Assembly: GCA_014773175.1 (NCBI GenBank)
Contig: VXCM01000402.1
Location: forward strand, 401,458-465,457
Origin: Lucifuga dentata
Taxonomy: Eukaryota; Chordata; Actinopteri; Ophidiiformes; Bythitidae
Direction: 5' to 3'
DNA length: 64,000 nt
Under the pieces are notes generated by a model. It saw only the letters and a list, made by a program, of their open reading frames with translations. It was not told the origin of the DNA and ran no database searches. Position 1 is the stretch's first letter; each line of letters begins with the position of its first letter. Shown here piece by piece: positions 12,068-24,536 of this stretch. A program made the position numbers and the translations under genes.

Positions 12068-12648
12068 AGGACCATACCATCCATTTTGCATGTTTGAGCC
12101 TAATATATTCAATTTTCACACATGTAATGTTACTGACAATCATTTCCCAAAGCATAAAACTGTAACAGTGAATTAAAATGTTTTTTCTACCTTCCAGACT
12201 GCCATTGGTTTCAGTTCATTCTGGTACGCTATTACAATCAACTCATTGATACTTGAAACGTTCTTGGGATAGGTAATCCATCATTGCAAACGACGTGTAT
12301 TCAGGTGTTTTTAGAAGTTACGTAATTTTACCGTTTATGCACAATAAAAAGTGCGGAGTGAATGTATGTCTCCACCAGGGAATGTAGTCCCAAAAGAAGA
12401 CCTGTGTTTATGGAAAAATTTAAAGGAACGTGACTTCATAAGGCTGCATAACTATTAGTAGGCTAAACATGGATTTTTAAGGTGGGTGTGTTGCTTGAAT
12501 ATTTGATTTTGAAAGATTAAGAGATTTTGCAAAATATCAGGAAAGCTGAAATACGGTTTTATCCTTTGGGAAATGATTGTCAGTAACATAACATGTATGA
12601 AAACTGAATATATTAGGCTCAAACATGCAAAATGGCCGATATGGTCCT
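12068..12648. mobile_element. TTAA MITE family 1, full copy
   Basis: TTAA (12064-12067) is followed by AGGACCATACC, and the far end reads ATATGGTCCT before TTAA (12649-12652). The inverted ends extend about 100 bp ('GCATGTTTGAGCCTAATATATTCA' against its complement). TTAA duplication with long inverted repeats and no open reading frame is typical of piggyBac- or Kolobok-driven non-autonomous elements. Related copies are at 16459, 41747 (plus its split host copy) and 59185. Confidence 0.85.
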
Positions 12649-12652
12649 TTAA

Positions 12653-13519
12653 AAACGCATCTAACATTCATGCATTTAACATGTGCGTCTTCATCTGATC
12701 AGGAATTGATCAGAAAGTGAGGCAGAATGCTGATTATGTTCGAAATTCCTAGAGGTTGTTTGTGCAGAGGAATCTCCTCGGGACTTACTTCCTGTTGATA
12801 TGCACTTGGCTCCCATGGATTTCACATTTACGACGCCTCTTCCCCCCCACAGTGCCAGCTTACACCACAGAAGCCCACCCGGTTAGCAGAGACGGACTCC
12901 GATACTAATAATCTCTCTGAAACCTATTGATCACATGGCATAACAAGTCTTTAATGGGTTTTAAAGGCGTCCCACTCCATCTCTCATTGTCTTTGACACC
13001 CCTGTCCCTCTTGGCTTCTTCTCCTTGGTTAAGAGGAGGAAACCTAGGAATTAGCCATAACATGGAAGCGACTGAACTCAACAGCAGGTCGTCAGGGCGA
13101 CAGAGGAGACCGATACGCGACACAGCTGAGGGAAAATAACAAATGAAATAGATGAAGCTGAAACAACACAGTCTGCCCACATCAGTTTGTCAGCTGGCAC
13201 ATGCCCAGTCTCTTCTTCTTTTCCTTGTCTCATTTGTGTATCTTTGCCATTTCATGCTAACACAGCTATATCTGTGTCAGAGGCTGAAAAACAAATACAA
13301 AAGACAATTCAAATCGAACTTCCTTTCACATTCTCTGTACGGAGTTCAAAGATCAATATTTGTGTATCGCTTATCTAACAATGAACTGATAATGATAGCA
13401 ACCAAAAGCTTGTTTGAAGGAATCTCCCTGAAGACCTCACCAGGGATCCATGTTTACTGACTGAAGGCTTCAGTTTGTGGAGCAAAGACAACGGCATTAT
13501 TTTCAGAGTGCTATGATCA
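12653..13519. other. Unannotated sequence
   Basis: No recognised repeat. Several short overlapping open frames at 12905-13460 lack family features. Confidence 0.45.
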
Positions 13520-13753
13520 ACTGTTACTTGGTACTAAGCCTAACAGGGACATACTGTAATACAGACTTTATCTTATTTTCATTTAGAGGTTATTTTGAAA
13601 CAGTTGCAATACTCAAATACACTTCTGCTCTCTCTTCCTGCAGCCCTGATGTGCACACTGAGTGAAAAACACACCATTTTAAGCACTGTCTCTTTAAATT
13701 CACCTCTTAAAACCAGCTCTGTTCTGATTGGCCAACTGCATCAGGCCTGAGAT
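13520..13753 (+). repeat. Family B fragment
   Basis: Shares 'CAGGGACATACTGTAATACAGA', 'ACACTTCTGCTCTC', 'TGAGTGAAAAACA' and 'CTGATTGGCCAACTGCATCAGGCCTGAGATG' with the copies at 2395 and 46399. It stops where the next element begins. 'ATGGACTGCAAAACACACAG' at about 14564-14583 resembles its continuation. Confidence 0.6.
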
Positions 13754-13754
13754 G

Positions 13755-14563
13755 TGGTGCATTCCAAGTTCTTATTTGATCGATCCTCGGTCCTCGATCC
13801 TCACGTGACCCAGAAACCAATCTGGTCCACCATCTTTAAGGACGTCCCAAAGCGCTTTATTTCTGTTCTGAGGATGGAGGAGCAAGGATGGAAGAGGCTT
13901 CATCTGGGAGACGTGAGCGAGGAAACGCGAGAGGCTCCTACAGGAAGTCTGTTACCTGATAGACATGCCCCTTCGCTGGAAGTCTGTTTCTGATTGGACA
14001 GATCTGCTACAGCTGATCCGATACAGTGACACGCATCTTAATAAAACCGCACAGTTTCATCAAACATGTAAACAGAAAAATAACAGCATCATCTCAGGTG
14101 TAAGATGATTCTGATTATTGATGTTTAATTTTGTCTGATTGATCATCTGATTAAAACGGCTGGATGTGTTTCAGTGCAGCTCTGAATGAGAAAGAAACAT
14201 AAAACAATAAAACGCTTTTATATCGCCAGATTATATCGCCAGATTATATCGTCAGATTGTTCTGGATGTTTGTCCAACTGTTCATGTTAACTGTTACAGT
14301 AATAATCAGAATATTTCATTATTTTGTTATCTTGCAGAAACTAAAACACAGCAGCTCCAAGCTGATCAGCTGTGTGACGTCATGTCGCTTCAGATGACGC
14401 TTTAGGAGCGAGGATGTTTCATTTCTCTTAAATCGTCGTTCCTCAGCTCCTCTGTCCTCGCTTCTTTTCCTCACGTCTTCAGTGGGCGGGGCTAAGACAC
14501 GAGGAAAAGACGCAAGTGAGGGAAACGTGGAAACGAAATAAGAACTTGGAAAGCAGCAATGGA
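13755..14563. mobile_element. Foldback MITE inserted in family B
   Basis: The left end is TGCATTCCAAGTTCTTATTT and the right end on the minus strand is TGCTTTCCAAGTTCTTATTT. Both arms continue with related CCTCACG / CGTTTCC blocks. The interior is non-coding, with a triple 'ATATCGCCAGATT' run near 14220-14260. ATG on both borders could be a 3-bp target duplication, but this is weak. Its ends faintly resemble those of family D. The open frame at 13754-13993 is composed of the inverted arm and is not a gene. Confidence 0.6.
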
Positions 14564-14583
14564 CTGCAAAACACACAGTATGT

Positions 14584-16458
14584 TTACATGCATGCAGTAT
14601 TCTGCATATTGGTATGTAGTGCGATTAAGTCAGTAATGTAAGTAAGAGGTATACATTTAAAGCATTAATAGGATTCTGCGGTTTGCAAAATACTGGAAAT
14701 GTGTATCTTACTTAATCGATTTCTGTAGGCATCAATCTCAGGTTTTGACATTTTGACAGTGTTCAATGCATACTACCTACTATATTACACTATAAAAATG
14801 ATGGAACAGAACAAAACATATGCCCTCTTTAAATCACAATACAGCTCTTTAATCCATATCAGGAATAAATGCTGGATGAATCATTTTACTCTGCTAACAG
14901 GATTGTCAAACCCTCCCTGAGAAATTATTCCTCGCAACGTGCCTCCGCAACCTTCTTGGGCTGAATTATCGTAAATTATTGCTTCATCTCAATGCCATTC
15001 ATCTGCCACTGTGTGGGAGTGCGGTGACAAGTTTTAGATGCTGTGTTTCCCGTTGGCCTCAGTGTGTGTATGTGCTGAATGCTTAAAGAGGAGCATGTGT
15101 ATGAGAGAGAGAAAAACATCAGCATGCCAGATTTTTTGATATTTTTCATTGCTTTTAAAAAAAAAAAAAAAGNTTTTAAAAAAAAAAAAAAAGGTATGAG
15201 ACTGACAGAGATGAGAGATGGACAGGAAGGAGAGGGCAAACACGAGGCCATTTCATCTCTCACGTAATCCCCTGGAACACAAAACAGTGGTGGAGAGAGA
15301 GAGAGCTGGAGCAGGAAATGACAGCCGATAAACAGGCTCGGCTGTGGCCTTCATTAGCCGTCATTACATCGCTCACCATGGGACAGGAGACCATTTCAAA
15401 CGACACTGAGATCTGCTGGGAATACGAGGCCCAAAATTATTACAGACATCTCATAAATAGATGTGTCATATCTGTCCAATCACAGTCTAGAGGGAATTGG
15501 TGAATTGCCTGTCTCTAGTCATTTGCAGCCAAATCTCTGAATGGCCTCTTCATCCCTTGATTTTGCTCCTTTGATGAAAACGGAAATAGTTCCTTTTTTT
15601 TTTTTATCTTGAGTGCATGAGCATAATTTGTGTGAAATAAAGCAAAATATGTGTTGCATTTAGGGACGCAACGTTGTTTCGGTACATGTAGACAAGATGC
15701 TGCTGCTTCTGTAGTCTGCAGCTGAGACAAGAGTTAAAGGTTTTATCAGGATAAAGAACAGAAAGTAAATATTAGACTTTTGTAAACAGTGCAAATATCT
15801 ACCATTTGACCTCTAGGTTAGCCTTTCTAAGTGTCGGGGGGGGGGGNGCTGGGGAAGGTGGGGTGGTCTTAGGAGGGGAAATTGTTTCTCATTTTTCACT
15901 GTACGTCTTTGTTTTGCTGAAGCCGTGCTGGGGATATGACTGTGCACTCCTTTATCGTTTCTGAAGAGGAAAAAGAAAATCACCCCACCAAGAACAATAG
16001 CTGCTGAAAAGTGACAGAGAGAGAGCAAGAGGAAAGAGAGAGAGAGTTGAAATGGCAGCACCTGAGATGGATGACAAGAAATTCCATCTCTCAGCTTGCT
16101 TTTCCTCTTTTTTTTTTTTTTTTTTNTTTTTTTTTTTTTGTCTCTTGGAAAATATGACCCAACTAAAAGCATTCACATATTCTGTACCCTTCAGCTTTTT
16201 GTTTGTGTAATTGCTTAAGTGCAGCAAATTACCATATTGCAGCGAAAGAAAAAAAAAATCTCCAGCAATACATGGAAGTACAGAGAGAAAAGGACTAAAT
16301 GCACCTTCATTCAGAATATGACATCAAAAACAGATCTTCACATTAGTAAAGATGTTAGAATTAATTTCATTTCTAATCTATATTTTCTTCTGACAAATTG
16401 CAAAATGTTTGCATGTGTCTTTTTTCATGCAGTTTGAATAGTCACATTAATAACTGAA
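14584..16458. other. Unannotated, with several n junctions
   Basis: Mostly unique sequence. It contains a poly(A) n junction at 15173, a G run with n at 15847 and a poly(T) n junction at 16126. Poly-lysine or poly-phenylalanine frames here come from the homopolymers. Confidence 0.5.
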
Positions 16459-16999
16459 AGAACATACTAGTGGTTTTGCATAATAAACACTACATGTTGC
16501 ATTACTGTCAACCATTTTCAAAAAAAAAAAAAAAAANAAAAAAAAAAAAAAAATGCTACTGGAGTGGTGAGTCAGTTTCAAATTGTTCAAATAGTTTTTT
16601 CCTACCTTCCAGACAGCCATTGATTTCAGTTCCAGAAGCCTATAAAAATCAACTTGTAGAGACTTGAAATGTACCTGAGATAAGTAATCCATCACAGGAA
16701 ACCACCTGCTGTTTTTTTTGTTGAAGTTACTTAACTTAATCGATCCAACATGGAGCTATATGAAAAAAAAAATACATTTCTCCACCAGGGAATATAGTTC
16801 CATACAAATTAAATTGACTGTGCCTTCTACATCCGGGCGTGTGTGTTAGCAGGCAAAACATTAAATTTTAAAATAGGAGTATCACCTGAACATGATGTTG
16901 AGAGATTAAGGGACTTGGCAAAATAACATGGTTAGTAGTAACGTAACCTATATTACATTATTTATTGGTTCAAACATGCAAAACCACCGGTATCATCCT
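16459..16999. mobile_element. TTAA MITE family 1, diverged copy
   Basis: Left border TGAA (degraded TTAA) then AGAACATACTAG; right end ACCGGTATCATCCT before TTAA (17000-17003). The interior shares 'CCTTCCAGACAGCCATTGATTTCAGTTC' and 'CTCCACCAGGGAATATAGT' with the other copies. A poly(A) n junction lies at 16537. It looks older than 12068, 41747 and 59185. Confidence 0.75.
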
Positions 17000-17003
17000 T
17001 TAA

Positions 17004-17639
17004 AGCATTTTAATGTAAATTTGGCAAAGCTGAATATTCTTTTTGTACTTGAATAAATGTTTAAGGTTAAAACAGCTAATGTTATGATTTGCTGGGTTTA
17101 TTGCAGACAGTGTTTCTCATCATAAGCAGGTCACTACGACCACAAAAACCCTCTTCCTCATGGCTGAATTCAGTTTTTTGCTGCTTTTAATGAAGCCTTA
17201 GAGATATTTCTCCTTTTTTCTCTGGTATGAGGCAAGGTAACGCTGTTCACTTGTGGGTGTTAAACCAGAAGAGGGAGTATTGTTTCACTCCAGGAGCGAC
17301 AGCAGCAACAGATCCAAGCTTCCTGACCTTGCCAAGTTGCTTTATGTGTACATAATACATCATAAAACCATGCTTTCCTGAACAATACAAAGAAAACAAC
17401 CAGACCAGTCTGTATTAAATCCTTTATCCTTAAAACACTGAGGAATTCCAGAGCTACAGTCAGAGCTCTAGCCCTTTGGATCAACTATTCACTGTGATCT
17501 TGAGGGCTGAACTCCTGCAGCTGATGCTTTATGCCCTTTATCACAATGCAGAGTGATGAAAAATTTAGAAAGACAAAGAGGGAAGGAAACAAATCTGTCA
17601 AAAGTCTTAAGATTTAGGTGTGAACGTGCAACAGAGTTT
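17004..17639. other. Unannotated sequence
   Basis: No recognised gene or repeat. Confidence 0.5.
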
Positions 17640-17745
17640 GTCAATCTACTAGTTTTAACTCTCTCGCCTAGTGAACTCTGGGATAGGCTCCAGCCCCCTG
17701 TGATCCTGCAGAGGGAAATGGGTATAGAGAATGGATGGATGGATT
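17640..17745 (+). repeat. 3' tail of a common fish retroposon
   Basis: 'GGGATAGGCTCCAGCCCCC' followed by 'GGGTATAGAGAATGGATGGATGGAT' is the usual 3' tail of the repeat whose relic is at 326-495. Only the tail is kept. Confidence 0.65.
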
Positions 17746-17819
17746 AAAACTGTCACTAGATGAAACTGTCAGGTAGTGTCACTCAGTGGGTGTACCCATG
17801 TAATGATATGTAAATCATG

Positions 17820-17980
17820 AGAGTATAGAAGTTCAGGGCTTTGGTGATTCAGAACAGAATTGAAATTCAGCTCAGGACCCAAGGATGTACAGCGTCGCCT
17901 GCATTTTGGATGAGCAGTTCTCAAATTGAGCTGTGATGGTAAAAAGTAGTCCACGCAGCAGCATGTACTCCACTCCACGG
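17820..17980 (-). repeat. Family A copy, part 1 (split)
   Basis: Reverse-oriented copy of 1896-2165, interrupted at 17981 by a hAT element and resuming at 18860. Confidence 0.7.
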
Positions 17981-18867
17981 TAGGGCTGGACAATATGAAT
18001 TTTTTTGTTATCACGATATGTATATTGATCGATATTGATATATATCACGATATGGCAAAAATTCTGCATTTAAAGTCACTTGAATTTAAAATTTAACAAT
18101 TTCTTTATGCATTTTCTGAACATAAAAAGTAACCAACTGAAAATGAACTGAAAAATCCGTCTTTTTCAGCAGTCTGCAGTGGCATCATATCTTTTCCAAT
18201 AAAGAAAGCTACAGCATGCGTGATGTCCTCGTTTTTTTTGTTTTTGTTTTTTTTTTTGTTTTGTTTTTTGTAGTACATATGGTTCCACAGCAGAAAAAGC
18301 AGACTGTATGGTAGTTTGGGTCTGTGTACATAATGGTCAAGTGATTTTCATTGTGGAATTGGAAAACGGAAAATGAAAAAAGAGCGTTACCTCTGAAGGC
18401 TTTGCTGCTTGTCCCGGGTGACAGATTTGAAGTAGCCGCTGTGTGACCCGTAAGATGTCAGCGCTTCAGATGGTAAAATAAGTTTGTTGTACAACCATGC
18501 TTCATCAGCGCTGCTTTCCTTTCTTAGTCATTATCAGATTTTTTTTTTCCTCTGGAGTTTCATCGCTTTCTGACATCTTTGACTTTCGCTCAGATATCTC
18601 CACCACACGGGCTGCGCTGTGCTCATCGGCGTTTAGCAAGATGCTGCTTTGAGGAAGTAGGTGGGCTGTTATTATGACACTGCCACCTGATTGGCTAGTT
18701 TGTTCCAGTTCTGACACGCTATTGGCTGTTTGACCTGTTATTAACTTCCTGTATTCAAGCACTATTTTCTATCAATATTATGCTGACATTTTCATTTTTA
18801 TATAGAAGATTTTTTTATATCGTGATATGACTTTATATCATTTATATCATCCAACCCTACTCCACGG
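17973..18867. mobile_element. hAT MITE with perfect 8-bp target duplication
   Basis: The element spans 17981-18859, starting TAGGGCTGGACAATAT and ending ATATCATCCAACCCTA, which are inverted ends. CTCCACGG flanks both sides (17973-17980 and 18860-18867), the 8-bp duplication expected for hAT. 'ATATCG' and 'TATCACGATATG' blocks near the ends are typical of a widespread vertebrate hAT MITE type. No transposase is visible. The open frame at 18505-18762 (minus) has no hAT features I can name. Removing the element and one duplication rejoins the family A copy. Confidence 0.9.
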
Positions 18868-18950
18868 GCACTAATGGCAGGCTGCGGCACACACCATAAA
18901 GTCCAGCCCGTTCTGAACAGGCACATTTTGAACAGGCACTGCACTAGTTG
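18860..18950 (-). repeat. Family A copy, part 2
   Basis: Continues the family A copy after the hAT insertion, ending in 'CAGGCACTGCACTAG', the same terminus as at 1896. Confidence 0.7.
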
Positions 18951-21085
18951 TTAATATTAAAAGGCTTTGATGGAAGTGTGGGAAAAATCACATTTGACAA
19001 CTATGCAACAAAGGGCTGCAATCAGAAAAACGTCGAGTCTCTGTTGGTTCTTCTTGAAGTTGTAGACATGGCTGACATTGGCACGGTGAAGGTCATTTGC
19101 CTATTTGTCACAATGATAGAAGCTAGAAAACAATATTATATTAATGATCATTTAATCATGATTAATTAATGATCTAAAAGAGTTCATCATTAGGACACTA
19201 GAGTACTGGCTGCTGAAAAGCTTTGCAGTTTTACATTTTACAATTAATTCTAAATCTGTCATTTCCAGCAAGAATAGCCATTTGCGACTTTATTAATGTC
19301 TTGGCTGTATATTTACATGATTTTAATGCCACCTTGGTGATCCAAAGTATCAATTTCTGTCAAAAAACATGAAAATTTCTGGGTAAATCTGTTGATTCCA
19401 TTGAAATTTATTTATAAAAGTGAAATTTTGCAGCAAATTCATAAGTCTCTGGACTGCTTACTCGGAGATATTTCCCTCACTCTGCGGTTTCTGGTGAGTT
19501 TGGCTGTGGATTTTCTGAGCAGGACAGTTTTTCTTCTCTGCTTGTCTTCTCATAGTTTCTGTATAGCCTTGGCTAGATGATCATTATCTGAGGAGGACGG
19601 AAAAGTAAACAGAGAGGCCAGAATCTCCAGACAGGCCTTGAGAGCTGTGTCGAGGAAAAGGACGGAACTAAAGATAAAAAATGTAGCCAGAGAATGGAGA
19701 ATGTGAGATATATATATATAACAAAAGTTTGTTCAAAAAGCATTACAGATAAAACTCCTGCCTCCAGCTGTCAAGACAAGCCATTCTAATAATTCAGGTG
19801 TGGCCTTTCCGAAAACCCGGTGGAGAAATTGCTGACCGTATAAGAGAAACATGGCTTCTTCTTTTGCAGGCTTTGTTTACCTTGTTTTCTTGGTGGCTAT
19901 AAAGCAGAGACAGTGATGTATCTGCCAATGCACTGATGGTATGTTCAGGGAGCACGGCGGATGGAGGTGAGGGGAAAAAAACCATCACAACGACAAAGAG
20001 GAAGTGTCACGAATGCGTGCCTTTGGACAGGTAAACACATAAACACTTACATGCCGCTGACGTTTGGGCTGGTTAGCTCATCGATTCACACGAGGACGCA
20101 GTCATGCCTGAACTCCCACAGACACACTTTTACTCCTCGTTCCCTCACACACACACGCAAAGTCAGGGTATTTCAAGAGCGAGGGTGGCGTCTGTCAGTG
20201 TGACAGAACAGTAGGCTTAATGTGCTCCACTGTGTGTGACCGCGACTCCCCAAGCCACTTCACAGTGTGTTTGCAGTGCTTATCTGAGTCAGGGGGCAGG
20301 TCAGGAGAGGTCACGGCTCTTATTTGCGATGCTGATAGAGTGGGTAATGACAAAAGCTCCCAGCACAGAAGCCACGCTGGCTGGGATCAAAACACTCCAT
20401 AGCATGTTTCTATGCATTTCTATTACTCCATCCTGGCTCAGATTCCTCAACGGCTGCTTTCTTCAGATTTTATCCGGCAGCCTGGGAAGCAAAGCTTGCC
20501 AAATCTCCAATTTCTCGAAATTGAATAAAAATCAGACGAAGGAGGAAAATCAAAGTTAAAAGCGAAAGTCACAAGAGAGTGGCATTTCATTATCGTCTCG
20601 TCTGCAATTAGACATAATTTTGGTTGGAGAAGGATGTTTGGCTGTGACATAACACTGCTAGAGACGAGGATTGATCCAAAGCTCAAACATGCTTTGTACA
20701 TAAGCTCTGTGCAAATTTAAGATCTTAAATAAATAGATGAACAAAAGGAAACAGATGTGAAAACCGAGAGTCTAAACTCTGCGATGGCACATTTGGTTAG
20801 AATTAGTCTCTAAACCAATGGTGTGCCACAAATCTCTAATGCCAGCAAGAGAATTAACAAACAAGGTGGAAAAGTACATTTATCATTTCACTGTGGCTTT
20901 TACTTCTTTATGAAATGTCATTTTTTTCTCTTTATTTTTATAAACAGAGCAAACATAACTGGGATTGGGTTTTACATATTTTAATAGAGATAGCTTAGCC
21001 AAGTTGAAAACCATCTGGTGTGGTGATTAAACTCTAATCATCTTTACTCATTTGTGTGATGATGATGATGACAACTGTGAGGAAC
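18951..21085. other. Unannotated sequence
   Basis: No recognised gene, RNA or repeat beyond short AT runs. Confidence 0.5.
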
Positions 21086-21577
21086 TCAATAATAGACTAA
21101 ACTTACACTACAGATCTTTGTTAATGACTGATACACTTCGTCCATTCTTCTAACTTCCTCTGACCACCATGCTGCCTCGTCGATCTCTTGTCCAATGATG
21201 TGTGCTGCGGCTTTAGAGGATATCCAATTCCATGCCTCAGTTGGACAAACAGCATTCCTTCCATCCCTGTGGTCCACCTCTGAGGGACGACTGAGCCTGG
21301 TCAGCCTAATCCTGGAGGCTGGCTTCACCTCTATCATACAGCTCTCCTCTTTACGTCCTCCCTGCTGCTGCTTCTTAAGTTGGGACCTGTTTAAAAGCAT
21401 CGGCAAATTCCAAGTTGCATCTTGTAGCAAACTGTTGATGCGCTGATGCTGCCAGATAAAACCTATGCAGCTCTCAAATATCAATTTTTTTTCAGGAAGT
21501 AAGAAAAACAGCGTTGCTTTAAGTACGCACCACACAATTTTCAAACTCATCAGCTTGCTGGACTGTTCACAATCCAC
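21086..21577 (-). other. Unrecognised 163-codon open frame
   Basis: This is one of the longest stop-free frames in the window and has a mixed residue composition, unlike the homopolymer frames around it. The C-terminal half is rich in charged residues (…WWSEEVRRMDEVYQSLTK…) and the start is hydrophobic. I recognise no domain, and no splice-site arrangement or neighbouring exon supports it. It could be a transposon relic, an exon or chance. No function is proposed. Confidence 0.2.
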
Positions 21578-21659
21578 AACTCTCTCTTTTATAATCGGGA
21601 ATCTCGAAGTCGTTTGCTAACAACATAATTGACTGGTGAAAGACGCTCAAAAATTACAA

Positions 21660-22124
21660 GAACTTTTTTCTTAAATTTTTTTTAGTTTTAGTTTTTATTA
21701 GTTTACACATATAAAAAAAATGTCAGAAATGAAAAAAGTAAAATAAAATGTGAAAGAGAGCTGCAAAAACCCCTCACAGGGCTTGAACAGGGCAGCTCTC
21801 CATAAGGTGCATGAAAATAATTAAATTCTAAGACAATTAAAGTGGAAAATAAAGTGAAAAACTAAAAATAAAAGAATTTAAAATGGTAAGCCATAGGGAT
21901 AACATGATTGACAACATAACAGCCCTTTGACAGCCTTCTTGAAATGAAAATGAGACAATTCAAAGAAATTAGGGGACAGGACATTCCATAAAATAGATCC
22001 TCTGTATAAGAAACCAAACTGTAACAGGAGGCTTGAGTTTACATAGAATGCGCGTACGATAATTATGAAAGTGATAATTAAAGGAATAGAGTTTGTGAAA
22101 GAATGGAGGAAGTTTTCTCTTTCT
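21660..22124. repeat. Possible old interspersed repeat
   Basis: 'ACATTCCATAAAATAGATCCTCTGTATAAGAAACCAAACTG' at about 21982 resembles 'TTCGTTCCAAAACATGAGACCTCTAAATCTAATAGAAAACTG' at about 47728. Both lie in A-rich contexts, suggesting two old copies of the same repeat. Confidence 0.35.
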
Positions 22125-22735
22125 GTCTAATCTCCAAACTGTCATGAAAACGTGACGTGACACAGGAAATGAAGAAGCCTTGCTTTAAACCACGCTTCCA
22201 GACATTTCGCTGTAGGCGTTTCCCTTCGTTTCCCCTCGCCTAGTGTCTTGCTGTCATTGGCTCTAGCCTGTCGCCTGCTGTCTTTGGACCAGGTGTCCAT
22301 GATGCATTGGTGCGTCTGTCAGAACATGTCTTTGAACAGTTCACGCATAGCAATTGTCGCTAATGGAATGAGCGCCAAATTCCAAATTCTAAGAGTTTCA
22401 CCAGAAGGAATCATTGACGAGTCTGTCTAGTCTCCAACTTTATTAATCACGAAAACACGCAAGAAGTAACACATGATGTAATGGAGCCTTGCTCATAGCC
22501 GTGCTGGGTGGTGTTCACAGCCAATATGACTCCTCCCCTTTTCCTTTGACTGTAAACTCTCATTGGCTGTAGCTCATGGCCGCTCACAACACGTTTGTCT
22601 CTCTTTGTCGAGTCTATCAAATCTCATCTTTTAACAGTTCACATATGGAGATTGTTGCTGACAGGATGAGCACCAATTTGCTCAGTCAGCGATAACCAAA
22701 CCCTTTTTGGCGAGTGAAAATTCAGGGCTAAAACC
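22125..22735 (+). repeat. Diverged 300-bp tandem duplication
   Basis: Unit 1 starts GTCTAATCTCCAAACT at 22125 and unit 2 starts GTCTAGTCTCCAACTT at 22425, a period of 300. Shared landmarks are 'GAGCCTTGCT', 'CTCATTGGCTGTAGC' against 'GTCATTGGCTCTAGC', 'AACAGTTCAC' and 'GAATGAGCGCCAA' against 'GGATGAGCACCAA'. The units are clearly diverged and no n lies between them, so this is an old real duplication and not an assembly join. Confidence 0.75.
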
Positions 22736-23744
22736 ATGTGGTCTGAGCTTGACTTTAGCGATAACGTTGGTGTGTTTTTGATGAAGCTGTAATGGGTTTT
22801 CAAAGGCTTCCATGTGCCCAGGAGTTCAAAGAATTTCTCAATGCAAAGATGAACATGTAAATTTCGTATGTCATGGAAACATATCTAAAAACTGGAGTCA
22901 TGAAGTTTTTAAAGTCCTGATCTGTTTAAAGTTGAAATGGAATTATGTGGGATAACAGACAAATTCCAACAATTTCTGACATTATAGTTTAATCTCATAA
23001 TGCTTCTTGCACTTTTTCCTGTACTGAGCATGATAATTGTCTGATTTGTCTCATACAGTATGTAATGTGTTCATGTTTTCCCTTCGGAGACAGTCATGGT
23101 TAAGTCTTGCCACTTGAGATGCATCACTATTTGGACTACAAGAAGTCTTCACTTGAGGCTATAATGAGTACTTACAGCACCATCCATTTTATGTGCAGTA
23201 AACTTCATACATGCCCTTTAACCCTCTCAACTTCTTCACCTCCCTCCGCTCTTCTCTCTCCTTCCACCTCTAAATCTTTGGGGAAATCTCAGGTGTTCTA
23301 TCCATCAACATTGCTGGTGTCACCATCTCCCCTAGCGTAAGCAATAACAGTGCTAACAACGCTAACACTAGCCAACCAAAGCCCCGGCTCATTCAATCAC
23401 CCCGATATGAATCTGCTTAAAACTCAGACATCCAGCTCTCGGCCAAATCCATCAGCACGGGCTTAAGATCGGTGGCGCGTACGGTGCTGATAAGACATTC
23501 TCTGTGGTCAAGGCCCTTTGATGAACAGCAGAGAAACAGCCACTGCGGGCTGGATGCTATCTAAAGCCCTCAGGAAGTGAAAAGAGTGGTAACAGACAAG
23601 AGCCATTAGAAAAATATTTGCGGTTCTTGCAAAGGTTTATATTTTCTTTTGTGAGAGACAAGTTGGAAGTTTGACATGATTGGATAGTGGATCATTTTCA
23701 TTACATGTTGCCTGACATGACATCTTCTTGATTTGAATAGCGGG
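22736..23744. other. Unannotated sequence
   Basis: No recognised gene or repeat. Confidence 0.5.
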
Positions 23745-23780
23745 TACAAAAAAAAAAAAAAAANAAAAAAAAAAAAAAAA
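23745..23780. repeat. poly(A) tract with n
   Basis: Homopolymer junction with an n at 23764. Confidence 0.85.
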
Positions 23781-24496
23781 CATTGGTTATATAGAGATTA
23801 TATCTATACTGTTTCTAGCAGAATAGAAAGAACTGATTTTACTTGTAGGCCAATGATAACATTTTTGGATCAGCACAAATGCTCATTGCACGATTACAAA
23901 GCAAAAGTGAAGACATGAAGCTAGACATGGATCTCATTCTCAACCAGTCCTCATACTTGTGGAATCTTCATTTGATCCTCTCTCTGTAGTGCCGTGTTTT
24001 AAACCCACTCTGCCTCTAACCCAAGTCAGAATCAAAACGCTCTCTCTTTGTTTCATCATCATTTTAAATGTTTTAAGTTTAAATTTTATGATTCTAGAAT
24101 GTGTTCCATTTCCAAAGCTACATGTGTAACTCCATCAACCATCTCTCATACGTTCACATTTCCTCATCATTTATGCCACTGACGGCTACTTCTTCTCAAA
24201 CATTCCTTACATTAGCAGACATGTTTCCTTTTGATGTCCAAAAAGAGCCTATTTTATTGCCTGTTGTTTATATTATACTTTATTCTACATTCACACTTTA
24301 TTAAAACTACCAGAGAAAACATTACCAGGATATACAGTATATCATTACCATCCAAAATTCTGAATATACTGTGATATAAATCATAGGTCGTACTGCTCTG
24401 CCATAACTGAGAGCTAAATTATAAGTGCCCTTCATTGTAGCTGCTGTCTTTGTCTTCTCTGTCCTATGTATAATTTTCCCATGGCTATTTCAGATA

Positions 24497-24497
<1 letters not shown>
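23781..24497. other. Unannotated, possible old hAT scraps
   Basis: 24325-24380 has 'ATATACAGTATATCATTACC' and 'TACTGTGATATAAATCA', which faintly resemble hAT MITE ends. Nothing else is seen. Confidence 0.35.

Positions 24498-24534
<37 letters not shown>
24498..24534. repeat. (GT)n microsatellite
   Basis: About 18 uninterrupted GT units. Confidence 0.95.

Positions 24535-24536
<2 letters not shown>

Noticed and set aside
13754..13993. 79-codon open frame
   Set aside because: It reads through the inverted arm of a foldback MITE, and its sequence pairs with the far arm.
15835..15850. G-quadruplex candidate (also at 62481)
   Set aside because: Plain G runs next to n junctions, with unreliable length and sequence.
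22125..22735. CRISPR-like direct repeats (also at 37933)
   Set aside because: The units are long, few and diverged, without unique spacers, and the genome is eukaryotic.
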